A stretch of DNA of 26,145 bases. Origin: CAZUXE01 sp964624585 (GTDB lineage: Bacteria; Hydrothermota; Tepidihabitantia; B3-TA06). This document shows positions 5,789 through 14,206 of this stretch, in pieces. Numbering within the stretch: the stretch's first letter is position 1; every line of letters starts with the position of its first letter. A model generated the notes under the pieces. That model was not told the DNA's origin. It did not search any database and saw only the letters and a program-made list of their open reading frames with translations. The stretch lies in the NCBI GenBank assembly GCA_964624585.1, contig CAZUXE010000020.1, forward strand, positions 1 through 26,145, read 5' to 3'. Position numbers and translations under genes: made by a program.

Positions 5789-8056
5789 ATGGCATTAACT
5801 TTGTTATTAGTGCTTAGTGGAGCTTTAGAGTGGACAGAAACTACCAGTGAAGATTTTCTGTCTAACCTAGGGCATGATCCAATGATGTACGTCTCTCAAC
5901 GTGCCCAAATGGAGGCCAAACCGGGATGTGTGGAGTTTTTTGCCCGATTCGACGTTGATAACGACGGTTATTATGATGTATTGGCCGCTGACGGACATCA
6001 AGGATACCTACGCCTTTATAAAGGTTCAGCTAACGGTTTTGATTCATCAGATTCTATCTACTACCCAATTCCGAGTGCCGGAGGAGGTTGCGATTTAGCT
6101 GATTTGACCTTAAACGGCTACGCTGATTTAATCCATTCCGGCTACAATGCCAGAAGAGTTACTATCTACTGGAATGACGGTAGCGGTCCCAACCCCCATG
6201 ATTCAACCACCTTGCGATGTCCGAACAACGCAAGTCCTGAAACGGTATATATCTATGACTTAGATAATGATACATACCTTGATATATTGGCTGCTGATGC
6301 CGGTACTCATCGATTGATTGTTTTCTGGGGCTATCCCTCCGGAGTATCTTCGCGACCTGTTGCCTACTCTTCAGATTCAGTATCCTCTTTCAATCAAGGT
6401 GGCGGCGAACACAATATTGAAGTAGGCGATATAAATAAAGACGGATGGGGCGATATTATAGCCGGTGCAGATAACAGTTCTCAAAATATTCATTTATACT
6501 ATTGGGGCGAGAATCGTACCCCTAAAAACGTTGTTGACCTTCCTGGAGCCGGCGGTTCAAACCACGGCGTTTCCATGGCCGACTTCAACAACGACGGATG
6601 GCTTGATTTAGTATTCACCTTGTCTTATGGCGGCGGTGGCAAAAAAGCCATAATCTACTTCTATGACCCTGAAACCGGTACCTACCCCCCAGCCTCTGCA
6701 ATTACCGTTACCCCAGGCTCATGTTATGGTGGTTCAGCCGTATGGGATTGGGGCGACAAGAAAGGCGGCTCACAGCAAGACGGTTTACTTGATATCATCT
6801 TCTTCAGGGCAGATCCCAACGATCCTCAACCTCCAGTTGTCTACTACAACCAAGGTGAAGAGCCTTATTTCTGGGATTCAGACACCACAACTAAGAATAT
6901 TGGTAATGCAAATATAGTTTCTTCCGGCGGATTCGTTGCCGACTTCAACTATGACGGACATCTTGATATTTATCTAAACGCTTATAGAGGACATCACTCT
7001 TCCTACATTCTCTACGGACCTAACTATCTTATGGCCGATGCGGATTCCGTTCCTGTAAATGAAGATCACCACGGGGTATTCCGTGAGCCTGGTAACATTT
7101 ATAATCGTGAATACACCGCCTGGTATGATTCAGATGTACACGACTGCGGCAAATTCTACAACAAGGCTAAAAATTGCAAGGTTACTTATATTGCCAACGA
7201 ACCAAGAGCGTCTAAGGTAGATTTTTATCTTCGCTCAGGCCCTGATTCCCTCCCAAGTTCCAGATGGACTAAGTGGGACAAGGTTGAAAATGGCTATGGC
7301 GATCCCAATGCTCTACGTTGGCGCTACGTGCAGTATAGGGCAGAATTCCGCTACCCAAGACCCGCTGACCTACCCTGGCTTGAACGAGTTTCATTCCTGT
7401 TTTACTTAATTGATTTCGACCTCAAACTCTGGCCTGACAGTCTTAAATCAAACCCTGCTGGCGATTCTTCTGATTATTTAGTGAAACTGTTCTACATGGG
7501 CGACGAAAGGGATTCTTTCCACATCAATGTTCGTCCCACCCTGAAAGAAGGTTGGAAGGTTCAATTGTGGGATACAGCCTATATTGATACTATCCCTTGG
7601 TATATCAAACTAGATGCCATACAGCCCAACGGCGACGATACTGCCTTCTATGCACGCATTACCGCCCCTGAAAACGCTCAGGTAGGCGATTCCAACGTAA
7701 CAATCCTTTGGACTAAAACAACCCACTGTTCTCAGGCTATGGCAGATTCTGTTATTTTGATTACCAAAGTTGTAGAAAAAGGTGGCGTAACCGAAACCCA
7801 TATCTACAGACCAACTTCAGCTAACATGGAAGTAGTTTCTCTTGGAAACGATAGTAAAATAAGCTATAACCTTCCAGCAAATGATAATGGAAACCTTATA
7901 GTCTATGACGCATCAGGTAGAAGAGTTTTTGAAGAATCGGTTAGCGGTTCAGGTTCGGTTATCTGGAACGATAATTCTAATTCATCAGGTCTCTACTTTA
8001 TTCACCTGAAACATTCCAATGGAATTATTCGCAAAAAAGCGCTACTTTTGAAATAG
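5789..8056 (+). CDS. Secreted FG-GAP/VCBS repeat protein with T9SS-type sorting domain
   Basis: A 755-residue exported protein. A short hydrophobic lead (MALTLLLVLSGALE) serves as signal peptide. At least five D-x-[DN]-x-D-G-type calcium loops follow: FDVDNDGYYDV (about 53), YDLDNDTYLDI (about 155), GDINKDGWGDI (about 213), ADFNNDGWLDL (about 264) and ADFNYDGHLDI (about 384). These are FG-GAP/VCBS blades of an integrin-alpha-like beta-propeller. Beta-rich repeats fill the middle. The last 75 residues (NLIVYDASGRRVFEE...GLYFIHLKHSNG...KKALLLK) match the type A C-terminal domain recognised by type IX secretion. AAGGAG precedes the ATG. It is probably surface-attached or released, with adhesion or carbohydrate binding possible. 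No catalytic motif is visible. Confidence 0.85.
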   Translation: MALTLLLVLSGALEWTETTSEDFLSNLGHDPMMYVSQRAQMEAKPGCVEFFARFDVDNDGYYDVLAADGHQGYLRLYKGSANGFDSSDSIYYPIPSAGGGCDLADLTLNGYADLIHSGYNARRVTIYWNDGSGPNPHDSTTLRCPNNASPETVYIYDLDNDTYLDILAADAGTHRLIVFWGYPSGVSSRPVAYSSDSVSSFNQGGGEHNIEVGDINKDGWGDIIAGADNSSQNIHLYYWGENRTPKNVVDLPGAGGSNHGVSMADFNNDGWLDLVFTLSYGGGGKKAIIYFYDPETGTYPPASAITVTPGSCYGGSAVWDWGDKKGGSQQDGLLDIIFFRADPNDPQPPVVYYNQGEEPYFWDSDTTTKNIGNANIVSSGGFVADFNYDGHLDIYLNAYRGHHSSYILYGPNYLMADADSVPVNEDHHGVFREPGNIYNREYTAWYDSDVHDCGKFYNKAKNCKVTYIANEPRASKVDFYLRSGPDSLPSSRWTKWDKVENGYGDPNALRWRYVQYRAEFRYPRPADLPWLERVSFLFYLIDFDLKLWPDSLKSNPAGDSSDYLVKLFYMGDERDSFHINVRPTLKEGWKVQLWDTAYIDTIPWYIKLDAIQPNGDDTAFYARITAPENAQVGDSNVTILWTKTTHCSQAMADSVILITKVVEKGGVTETHIYRPTSANMEVVSLGNDSKISYNLPANDNGNLIVYDASGRRVFEESVSGSGSVIWNDNSNSSGLYFIHLKHSNGIIRKKALLLK

Positions 8057-8071
8057 AACTTAAAGAAATCT

Positions 8072-8100
8072 AAAAGGGCGGCTAAGGCCGCCCTTTTTTT
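8072..8100 (+). terminator. Rho-independent terminator after the FG-GAP gene
   Basis: GGGCGGC (8076-8082), loop TAAG, GCCGCCC (8087-8093), then seven T. The upstream A-run makes it usable on the minus strand too, for the convergent DUF6504 gene. Confidence 0.93.
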
Positions 8101-8120
8101 GCGCAAGTAATTACAGCCTT

Positions 8121-8417
8121 CTACAAACGCTTGTAAATATACCAGTCTTTTTTACCAAAACCACGATCTAGATAAATTTCAAACCTCTCTCCCCTATCTG
8201 TATCAATCAGGTATACATTACGGTGTCGACGTGTACGCCAGTTACGTGTATACGCAGCGCTTGAGTAACCGTAATCTTGCCAAGAGCGAATAATTTCTAT
8301 AATCTCATAGCGTTTGGAGTTCCAGATAAAACTTAATGGCCTAGGATCATCGTCTGAAACGTTTACTTCTATTTTCTCTCCAATAAATTTACCCCTAATG
8401 GATTTTTCCTCTCTCAC
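8121..8417 (-). CDS. DUF6504-family small protein
   Basis: The 98-residue basic protein has the pattern of DUF6504: RPLSFIWNSKRYEIIEIIRSWQ at residues 26-47, followed by a beta-strand-rich half ending NVYLIDTDRGERFEIYLDR...WYIYKRL. The family is a small beta-fold of unknown role, often encoded near DNA repair or replication genes; here an ATL gene lies two genes upstream. The start is GTG at 8417 with GGAGAG 5 nt ahead; the overlapping ATG is followed at once by TGA. Forty nucleotides separate it from the preceding gene, so an operon is likely. Confidence 0.65.
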   Translation of the reverse strand: MREEKSIRGKFIGEKIEVNVSDDDPRPLSFIWNSKRYEIIEIIRSWQDYGYSSAAYTRNWRTRRHRNVYLIDTDRGERFEIYLDRGFGKKDWYIYKRL

Positions 8418-8457
8418 ATTAGCTCTCCACTAATTTTATCTGTAAGGGAAAAAACTG

Positions 8458-8919
8458 CTACTCATAATCTTCCCATAGAACCTTCCAAGTAGATAAGTCT
8501 TCAACATCCATTATATAAAGAAGCGCTGCAGCTGGAATATGCCCATCATCTACCTTCAGAAACACATAATTATCTCTTAGTATATAGATATCGTTAAAAG
8601 AATGAACCTGCCACTTTCCTCCAACTTCCTTTCCCAAAGCAAGCAATTCATCCACGGCATCTGTTTGCAGAATTTTTCGCATAAGCGTTTCATGCTGATT
8701 GGATAATTGAGAAACTTGAGGAAGTAAGTTCTGCAGTGAATCGAGTTTCAAGCGAAGTCCTTGAATTTGAGAAGTTTTCTTTGTAAGTTCTTCCCCCAAA
8801 TTCTTTCTGGGAGTAAGGCCTATTAAATAGAAACCTCCTGCACCTGCCAGAACACCAAGTAAAAGGGCTATCAAAGCTAGAAGAGTTTTTGAGAAACCGG
8901 TAGTTTTTACTTTATTCAT
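8458..8919 (-). CDS. Single-pass membrane protein with coiled coil, unknown function
   Basis: I do not recognise the family. The 153-residue protein starts with a basic segment and a membrane helix rich in Leu, Gly and Ala (residues about 11-34), followed by a heptad-like stretch (about 38-85: KKTSQIQGLRLKLDSLQNLLPQVSQL split over several turns), then a small C-terminal alpha/beta domain ending DVEDLSTWKVLWEDYE. Topology suggests an inner-membrane anchor with a periplasmic coiled coil and head. GGAGAG lies 6 nt before the ATG at 8919. It lies between an ATL gene and DUF6504, all on the same strand. Confidence 0.7.
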   Translation of the reverse strand: MNKVKTTGFSKTLLALIALLLGVLAGAGGFYLIGLTPRKNLGEELTKKTSQIQGLRLKLDSLQNLLPQVSQLSNQHETLMRKILQTDAVDELLALGKEVGGKWQVHSFNDIYILRDNYVFLKVDDGHIPAAALLYIMDVEDLSTWKVLWEDYE

Positions 8920-9002
8920 TATTACTCTCCAATCTTTCGTTAATTCCTAAAAAATAATTTTAATGCCATTATATAGACAAGCTACATCTTTTAGCTAAGG
9001 CT

Positions 9003-9500
9003 CTAGGAAAAAGACTTAATATCTATTAAACTTTTTTGAAAATCCTTAACCTTAGGCGGTTTTTTTGTTTTAGAGGCTTCAATTTCATGACCTTCCTTCT
9101 CAAGCATACTAGCATGAGCCTGGCTCCCCCCTGGGAATTTTGGATTAAGCCTACCGTCGGATTTCACTACCCGCCAGTAAGGAGTAATATTTCTTTCTCC
9201 ATCCTGCAAGCTTTCTTGAGCAGCTTCGGCAACTATACGTAAAAAAATACCGGTAGTCAAAGCGCAAGTGGTACCGGCGCCAAACTTATCAGCCAAATAT
9301 TCCCGCAATATTCCTACAGTTACAAGCTTTTTTGAAGGAACTTTACGAATAAGTTCATCTAAAAGCATAGGTGTGGGAATAAGCATTTTGCCCATACCAA
9401 AACGTTTTTGCATTCTTGCAGGAATATCCACCATTTTTGGTTCCTCCGGACGCTTCATTTTTTCGCGCCATAGGGTTCGGGAAGAAAATTTTTCTTTCAT
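9003..9500 (-). CDS. MGMT-fold, alkyltransferase-like (ATL) DNA-binding protein without catalytic Cys
   Basis: The 165-residue protein has the DNA-binding domain of O6-alkylguanine-DNA alkyltransferases: a winged helix-turn-helix with VPSKKLVTVGILREYLADKFGAG (about residues 54-76) and TPYWRVVKSDGRL where the alkyltransferase has PCHRV. Tyr108 replaces the alkyl-accepting Cys, so the protein cannot transfer alkyl groups to itself in the usual way. ATL proteins instead bind alkylated guanine and recruit nucleotide excision repair (known for the family). A flexible C-terminal tail after residue 140 is rich in Lys. AAGGAG sits 8 nt before the ATG at 9500. It belongs to a well-populated 'MGMT family' of about 150 residues. 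Confidence 0.8.
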   Translation of the reverse strand: MKEKFSSRTLWREKMKRPEEPKMVDIPARMQKRFGMGKMLIPTPMLLDELIRKVPSKKLVTVGILREYLADKFGAGTTCALTTGIFLRIVAEAAQESLQDGERNITPYWRVVKSDGRLNPKFPGGSQAHASMLEKEGHEIEASKTKKPPKVKDFQKSLIDIKSFS

Positions 9501-9523
9501 AAATCCAACTCCTTGTATAAGCT

Positions 9524-9552
9524 ATCCTAAGCATCGGGAAAGGAATTGTCAA
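9524..9552 (-). promoter_or_regulatory. Sigma70-type promoter of the ATL gene
   Basis: Minus strand: TTGACA (9552-9547), 17-bp spacer, TAGGAT (9529-9524). It could drive the three-gene group down to DUF6504. TTAGGA one base earlier would give a 16-bp spacer. Confidence 0.55.
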
Positions 9553-9607
9553 GCCCTCAAAGGCATACGGCATACAGATAATAAGCAAGCTGCCTATAAA
9601 GGTGATA

Positions 9608-9635
9608 TTGACTTTCCTCAATAACGCTTTATAAT
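9608..9635 (+). promoter_or_regulatory. Sigma70-type promoter of tRNA-Lys
   Basis: TTGACT (9608-9613), 16-bp spacer, TATAAT (9630-9635); the mature tRNA begins 15 nt after the -10 box, leaving a short 5' leader for RNase P. Confidence 0.75.
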
Positions 9636-9649
9636 TGCAGTCTATTTGG

Positions 9650-9723
9650 GCCCGGCTAGCTCAATTAGGCAGAGCGGCGGATTCTTAATCCGTAGGTTAT
9701 AGGTTCGATTCCTATGCCGGGTA
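9650..9723 (+). tRNA. tRNA-Lys (anticodon CUU)
   Basis: Full cloverleaf: acceptor stem GCCCGGC / GCCGGGU, D stem GCUC/GAGC, anticodon stem GCGGA/UCCGU with loop UUCUUAA (anticodon CTT at 9684-9686), T stem AUAGG/CCUAU with loop UUCGAUU, discriminator A. CCA is not encoded, so a CCA-adding enzyme is needed. Confidence 0.95.
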
Positions 9724-9856
9724 TTTAATTTCCGAGAAGGAGGTCGTTATTATATGTAATGGCTTTACAGTAATGATGGAGCTGTTTTGGGGGCGCGGGA
9801 TTATTTTATTCACAAGCAAAAAAAGATATATTTAGCTATTTAATGGAGGAAGAATT

Positions 9857-12622
9857 TTGAGGAAGATTACTTTACTGATATTTTTGACTTCGGCTCTGTT
9901 TGCCAGTCCCTATTGGGTATATTTTACGAATAAAACAACTACGCAGACAAAGGTTAACATAAAACTTAGCGAAGCCGCAAGCGAAAGACGTATGCGTTCT
10001 TCCTTACACGCTGCTGCAAATTTTGACGATATTCCCCTTCATCCCCGTTATATACGTATGCTCGAAATTGCAGGAGCCAAAATTCGCACACGTTCGCGTT
10101 GGCTCAACGCTGTAAGTGTTGAATTAGAGCCTTCAACTTTAACTCAAGCCCAAGCAGGAAATATTAATTTATTTTCCAGATTCAACTTTGTAAGCTCTGT
10201 CAAACCGGTTGCTGTACTTATGGAAAAAGAACATCCAACGCTGCTAAAAAAAGAACGGCTGGATACCGCTTTGTATGGCAATACCTTTGCTCAATTAAGC
10301 CTGCTGAATATTCCTAAAGTTCAGGAAATGGGGTACTTTGGAAACGGCGTCAAGGTTGGTTTTCTTGATAGCGGCTTAAAACGAGATCACCCCGTGTTCA
10401 ATACCTTGAAGCTAGGGGCTGAGCACGACTTTGTTACCGGAGATGAAATCTACATTTACGAGCAAGCAACAGCCCAACAACTACCGCTTATAAGTAACTA
10501 TGAAATAATCAAGCAACCTGAAAAACACGGTGATAATCTGTTTTTCGTGGCAGATGTAATCCTTGGCGCAAGCAGCTCCAAACGAACGCTTTTCTGGTCA
10601 AAAAAACAGGCTAATAGTTGGACTAGCCCTGCTTCAATATCTGCAACCACAGCCATTACACGTTCCTACGCTGTTTCCGGTAACGCAAAACTACTTTTGG
10701 TATGGGAACAAGGCAATGACGAAGAATCGCGCGAATTGCGTTGGGGAGAAATAATTAATGGAAATTTTGCACAAGGGACATCGCCTACTGTACTGAAAAC
10801 AAATGCTCGCAACCCTTTACTGCTAAGCGATACAAGTAGTGAGTTTTTATTCTACGTAAAGGGCGACAGTGTAATTGAATTGCTTAAGGGAAAATGGAAT
10901 TCCGATAATATGAATTGGGAAAACTCCTCGAAAATCGCTATAAACGCCAAAGGGGTTATATTCGACAGGCCGCAGGTTTTTATCTCCAACGACACAATAC
11001 TAGTTAGCGCTTTGGACTTAATTAAAGGGAAGCTATATTTTGCCAGAAGCATAGACGCAGGCTCCAGCTTTACAACCCTGTCATCCCCTGTAGTCAATGA
11101 AGTTTCCAGTTATGGGTTTTGTTACAGATATTTAGTTACCGCAGAAATTAATTCTGACGGTAGCACTTCGCTACACTTTTTTTCAACCTCTAACTGGGGA
11201 AATTCATGGACAACCTACCTTAGTAAAGAAAAATACCTTGTTATAAGCAATATTAACTTAAAGTTTCACAAAGGCTTAATGCAAATAGCTTTTGAGTCAG
11301 CCGGACAGATTTACTCTATTAATCAAACAAAAACCGGAGATATTGCTTCCTGGTCTCCTGCTGCTAAGATTTCCTCCCCTGATTTCTGCTATGAACCTTA
11401 TATCACAACAGACACTAATAATCTTGAGATAATCTGGACCTACAGAGGCGATAAAAATACCGATTTTGATAAAAACGAAGATGGTGTGCAACCTCCCCCA
11501 ACATCGCGTTCTCAACCTTCGCACGGTTCCAGAGTAACCGCTTTAGTTGCAGGTTATCAAGGACTTACATATATCGGCGCCGCTCCTGGAGTTGAAGTAT
11601 ACATTGGAAAAACAGAAAAACATATTAACCGCTATGGTTCTGAATATGAGTTCAGGGTTGAGGAAGATTTATGGGTAGAAGGATTGGAGTGGATGGAACG
11701 TATGGGCGTAGATATTGTTAATTCTTCCCTTGCCTATGGTGATTGGTATTCATATAGTGATAGAAATGGAGTAACTTCACCAGCCTCAAGGGCGGCAAGT
11801 ATGGCTGCTGAACGAGGAGTTCTTGTGGTCAATGCCGCTGGAAATGTTCGAGATTACGAACATTATATTATTCCTCCGGCTGATGCACGCGGGATTCTTA
11901 GCGTTGGCGGTGTTGATACCCTTGGAAACTGGTGGGCCCAAGGTGCAGCTTCATCAGGAAGCGCTGTCGGCCCCACTTATGATGGACGAATGAAACCTGA
12001 ATTGGTTGCTCCTGCAACCGGCGTTTTGGTAATTGACGTTGACAGTGATTTCAGGAAATATTTCTACGGTAACGGAACATCGTATGCAGCTCCTTTAATC
12101 ACAGGCGCTGCAGCCCTCATGTTAGAAGTTCATCCTGAATATAAAGGTAACCCTGATACCATTATCACTTTACTTCAAAAAAGCGCCTCAAACGCCTCAG
12201 CTCCGAATGATACTTTAGGATACGGTATACCTGATGTATATCGCGCCATCCTTCCACTACCTCAAGATGCAGACACCTTTTCTATCAATGAGCTTCTCCC
12301 CCCTTTCCCAAATCCGTTTAATCCCACAAACCATAAGCGAATTTATTTTCCGTTTAGATTAAGCAAGGCTTCATTTGTAGATATAAGAATCTACACCCTT
12401 TCTGGAGAACTCTTGATTAAGAAATCTTTAACTCCACTTGTGCCCAATATTACTAACGATATTGCCGTAGGTTCCTACAATAGTTTAACCGATTTACAAA
12501 CTATGGGCGCTTTTTGGAATGCCACGACCGCAGACGGTAAACCTGTCGGAGCAGGTTTATATTTGTTAGTCATGAAAACTCGATACGGCAGTTACGCTAC
12601 ACGTTTTGCTTTAGTAAGATAA
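9857..12622 (+). CDS. Secreted subtilase (S8) with large insertion and T9SS-type sorting domain
   Basis: A 921-residue serine peptidase. Residues 1-16 form a signal peptide; about 30-130 look like a propeptide. The catalytic triad is visible: D171 in VGFLDSGL, H556 in PSHGSRVTALVAG and S742 in GNGTSYAAPLITGA, with the oxyanion Asn probably in VVNAAGN. The Asp-His gap of about 385 residues, against roughly 35 in plain subtilisins, holds an inserted beta domain with Asp-box-like repeats (SIDAGSSF at 398-405 and TSNWGNSW at 444-451). The tail from FPNPFNPT (about 820) to the end is a T9SS type A-like sorting domain. The TTG start at 9857 is preceded by GGAGG. It probably degrades extracellular protein. 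I find no convincing promoter of its own; it follows tRNA-Lys. Confidence 0.9.
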   Translation: MRKITLLIFLTSALFASPYWVYFTNKTTTQTKVNIKLSEAASERRMRSSLHAAANFDDIPLHPRYIRMLEIAGAKIRTRSRWLNAVSVELEPSTLTQAQAGNINLFSRFNFVSSVKPVAVLMEKEHPTLLKKERLDTALYGNTFAQLSLLNIPKVQEMGYFGNGVKVGFLDSGLKRDHPVFNTLKLGAEHDFVTGDEIYIYEQATAQQLPLISNYEIIKQPEKHGDNLFFVADVILGASSSKRTLFWSKKQANSWTSPASISATTAITRSYAVSGNAKLLLVWEQGNDEESRELRWGEIINGNFAQGTSPTVLKTNARNPLLLSDTSSEFLFYVKGDSVIELLKGKWNSDNMNWENSSKIAINAKGVIFDRPQVFISNDTILVSALDLIKGKLYFARSIDAGSSFTTLSSPVVNEVSSYGFCYRYLVTAEINSDGSTSLHFFSTSNWGNSWTTYLSKEKYLVISNINLKFHKGLMQIAFESAGQIYSINQTKTGDIASWSPAAKISSPDFCYEPYITTDTNNLEIIWTYRGDKNTDFDKNEDGVQPPPTSRSQPSHGSRVTALVAGYQGLTYIGAAPGVEVYIGKTEKHINRYGSEYEFRVEEDLWVEGLEWMERMGVDIVNSSLAYGDWYSYSDRNGVTSPASRAASMAAERGVLVVNAAGNVRDYEHYIIPPADARGILSVGGVDTLGNWWAQGAASSGSAVGPTYDGRMKPELVAPATGVLVIDVDSDFRKYFYGNGTSYAAPLITGAAALMLEVHPEYKGNPDTIITLLQKSASNASAPNDTLGYGIPDVYRAILPLPQDADTFSINELLPPFPNPFNPTNHKRIYFPFRLSKASFVDIRIYTLSGELLIKKSLTPLVPNITNDIAVGSYNSLTDLQTMGAFWNATTADGKPVGAGLYLLVMKTRYGSYATRFALVR

Positions 12623-12715
12623 AATCCTTAAAATAACATAACCAGGATAGGCTGTTTCAAAAAGAGTTACCGCACATTATACTGCAAATCTAGCAAAATA
12701 TAAATTTTGGAGAAC

Positions 12716-12743
12716 TTGACAAAGCTGAAAAAATCGTTAGAGT
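12716..12743 (+). promoter_or_regulatory. Sigma70-type promoter giving a leaderless mRNA (radical SAM gene)
   Basis: TTGACA (12716-12721), 16-bp spacer, TAGAGT (12738-12743). Six nucleotides separate the -10 box from the GTG at 12750, so transcription should begin at the start codon. No Shine-Dalgarno is present. Confidence 0.65.
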
Positions 12744-12749
12744 AAACAA

Positions 12750-13958
12750 GTGGATACTGAAAGAAAGTTAGAGCAACTTGGAGCGGCAGCTCAGTATGAT
12801 TTATGCGGAGCATGCATAAATCCTAAAGGCGATGCAAAAGGTCACAGACAGAGGGGAAATATGGGAAAGTGGATTTATCCTGCGGTAATGCCTGACGGTA
12901 AACATATACTTCTTCTAAAGGTACTTATGTCGAATCTTTGCGAAAACAACTGTTTCTATTGTGTAAATCGTGCAGATAATGATAAACCACAGATTGCATT
13001 CGCACCTCTAGAGCTTGCAAAACTTTTCATGGAAATGCTGAATAAGCGACTTGTGCAGGGCTTATTTCTATCTTCTGGAATATATAAGAATTCACAGTGG
13101 AGTATGGATAGAATGCTTAAAACCGTTGAAATACTTCGTTTTCGATATAAGTTTAAGGGTTTTATTCACTTAAAGATTCTTCCCGGTTCCTCCGCTGGTC
13201 AAATAGAAAGAGCTGTAAGGCTTGCCAGTCGGGTTAGCGTCAATTTAGAGGCTCCATCTGCGTCCAGATTGCGAAAAATAGCTCCTGAAAAAAACTTTCA
13301 AAATGAACTTCTTGACCGTATGCGTTTGCTTTCAAACTTGATTGATAAATACAATCACGGTAAACGCTACGGTCCAAAGGGGCAGTCAACTCAATTTATT
13401 GTGGGTGCAGCTAAGGAGGCTGACTCCGAAATTTTACTTGCAAGCGATAATTTGTACAATAAGCTGAATTTATCGCGAATATATTACTCCGCCTTTCAAC
13501 CTGCAAAAAATACACCACTGGAAACCCTTTCAGCAACACCTTTTATTCGTGAGCATCGTTTGTATCAGGCTGATTTTCTGTTTCGTAGGTACGGGTTCAA
13601 TATAAATGAAATTGGTTTTGATTCCAATGGAAACCTTCCTTTAAGTAAAGATCCGAAAATGATTTGGGCGGAAAACCATCCAGAATATTATCCGGTAGAA
13701 GTCAATACTGCTTCAAAGGAAACACTTCTGCGAGTACCAGGATTTGGCGAAAAAACTGTACGGCGAATACTTAAAACAAGGCGTGAGAATAAAATTAAAT
13801 ATATGAGTCAGCTTAAGTTAATGGGAGCTTTAGTAAAAAATGCCCAGGGTTATATTTTACTCAATGGTAAAAATCCTGGAAAATCCAGTTCATCCCAGAG
13901 AAGTATCTGGGAAACGGATGCCGTAACCTTTGGAAGCGGCGCCGTTCCGCCATTCTAG
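12750..13958 (+). CDS. Putative DNA modification/repair radical SAM protein (TIGR03916-like)
   Basis: The 402-residue protein has the radical SAM motif CENNCFYC (C64, C68, C71), an N-terminal conserved DLCGACINPKG, and a C-terminal helix-hairpin-helix (VNTASKETLLRVPGFGEKTV, about residues 313-332) of the kind that binds DNA. This arrangement and length match the 'putative DNA modification/repair radical SAM protein' family, in which the gene usually sits beside a partner glycosylase-like gene (TIGR03915). No such partner is here. The [4Fe-4S] cluster would generate a 5'-deoxyadenosyl radical; the DNA lesion or base acted on is unknown. The GTG start at 12750 has no Shine-Dalgarno and begins at the predicted transcription start. 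Confidence 0.85.
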   Translation: MDTERKLEQLGAAAQYDLCGACINPKGDAKGHRQRGNMGKWIYPAVMPDGKHILLLKVLMSNLCENNCFYCVNRADNDKPQIAFAPLELAKLFMEMLNKRLVQGLFLSSGIYKNSQWSMDRMLKTVEILRFRYKFKGFIHLKILPGSSAGQIERAVRLASRVSVNLEAPSASRLRKIAPEKNFQNELLDRMRLLSNLIDKYNHGKRYGPKGQSTQFIVGAAKEADSEILLASDNLYNKLNLSRIYYSAFQPAKNTPLETLSATPFIREHRLYQADFLFRRYGFNINEIGFDSNGNLPLSKDPKMIWAENHPEYYPVEVNTASKETLLRVPGFGEKTVRRILKTRRENKIKYMSQLKLMGALVKNAQGYILLNGKNPGKSSSSQRSIWETDAVTFGSGAVPPF

Positions 13959-14110
13959 TTTTAAGTTTTGTGCAATATCCTATCAAGAGAACTTGCATTT
14001 CTTAAAAAAGGTGCTTAAAGAATAAAAACAGTTTCAAAGTAGTTTAATCCAAGGAAGGGGTTTTCTAAAAGAGATAGATCGTTATTTTGCGGAATGTCAA
14101 CTGTCGGTGG

Positions 14111-14138
14111 TTGACAAAGCTTGTTTTTGTGTTACAAT
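14111..14138 (+). promoter_or_regulatory. Sigma70-type promoter of nikR
   Basis: TTGACA (14111-14116), 16-bp spacer, TACAAT (14133-14138). It gives a leader of about 62 nt to the ATG at 14207. Confidence 0.7.
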
Positions 14139-14180
14139 TAGCTCAGATGTGGCACGGTATCCTGCTAAGAAGCCGGCCCA

Positions 14181-14194
14181 ATTCAAAATTGAAT
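14181..14194. promoter_or_regulatory. Palindrome in the nikR leader, possible operator
   Basis: ATTCAA-AA-TTGAAT is a perfect 6+6 inverted repeat with a 2-bp centre, just before the AGGAGA ribosome site. It could be an autoregulatory site or a small RNA element, but it does not match the known long-spaced NikR operators. Confidence 0.3.
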
Positions 14195-14206
14195 ACAGGA
14201 GATTTG

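Noticed and set aside
8920..9002. Promoter for the coiled-coil membrane protein gene
   Set aside because: A TATAAT-like hexamer exists on the minus strand but no acceptable -35 at 16-17 bp; read-through from the ATL gene is more likely.
9268..9624. Plus-strand 118-codon frame
   Set aside because: Shadow of the ATL gene and its promoter region.
9776..9835. Nineteen-codon ORF between tRNA-Lys and the subtilase
   Set aside because: No ribosome site at usable distance and no recognisable peptide; likely chance.
14087..14206. Forty-residue N-terminal extension of NikR
   Set aside because: It overlaps the promoter at 14111-14138 and is not found in the family; ATG 14207 has a ribosome site.
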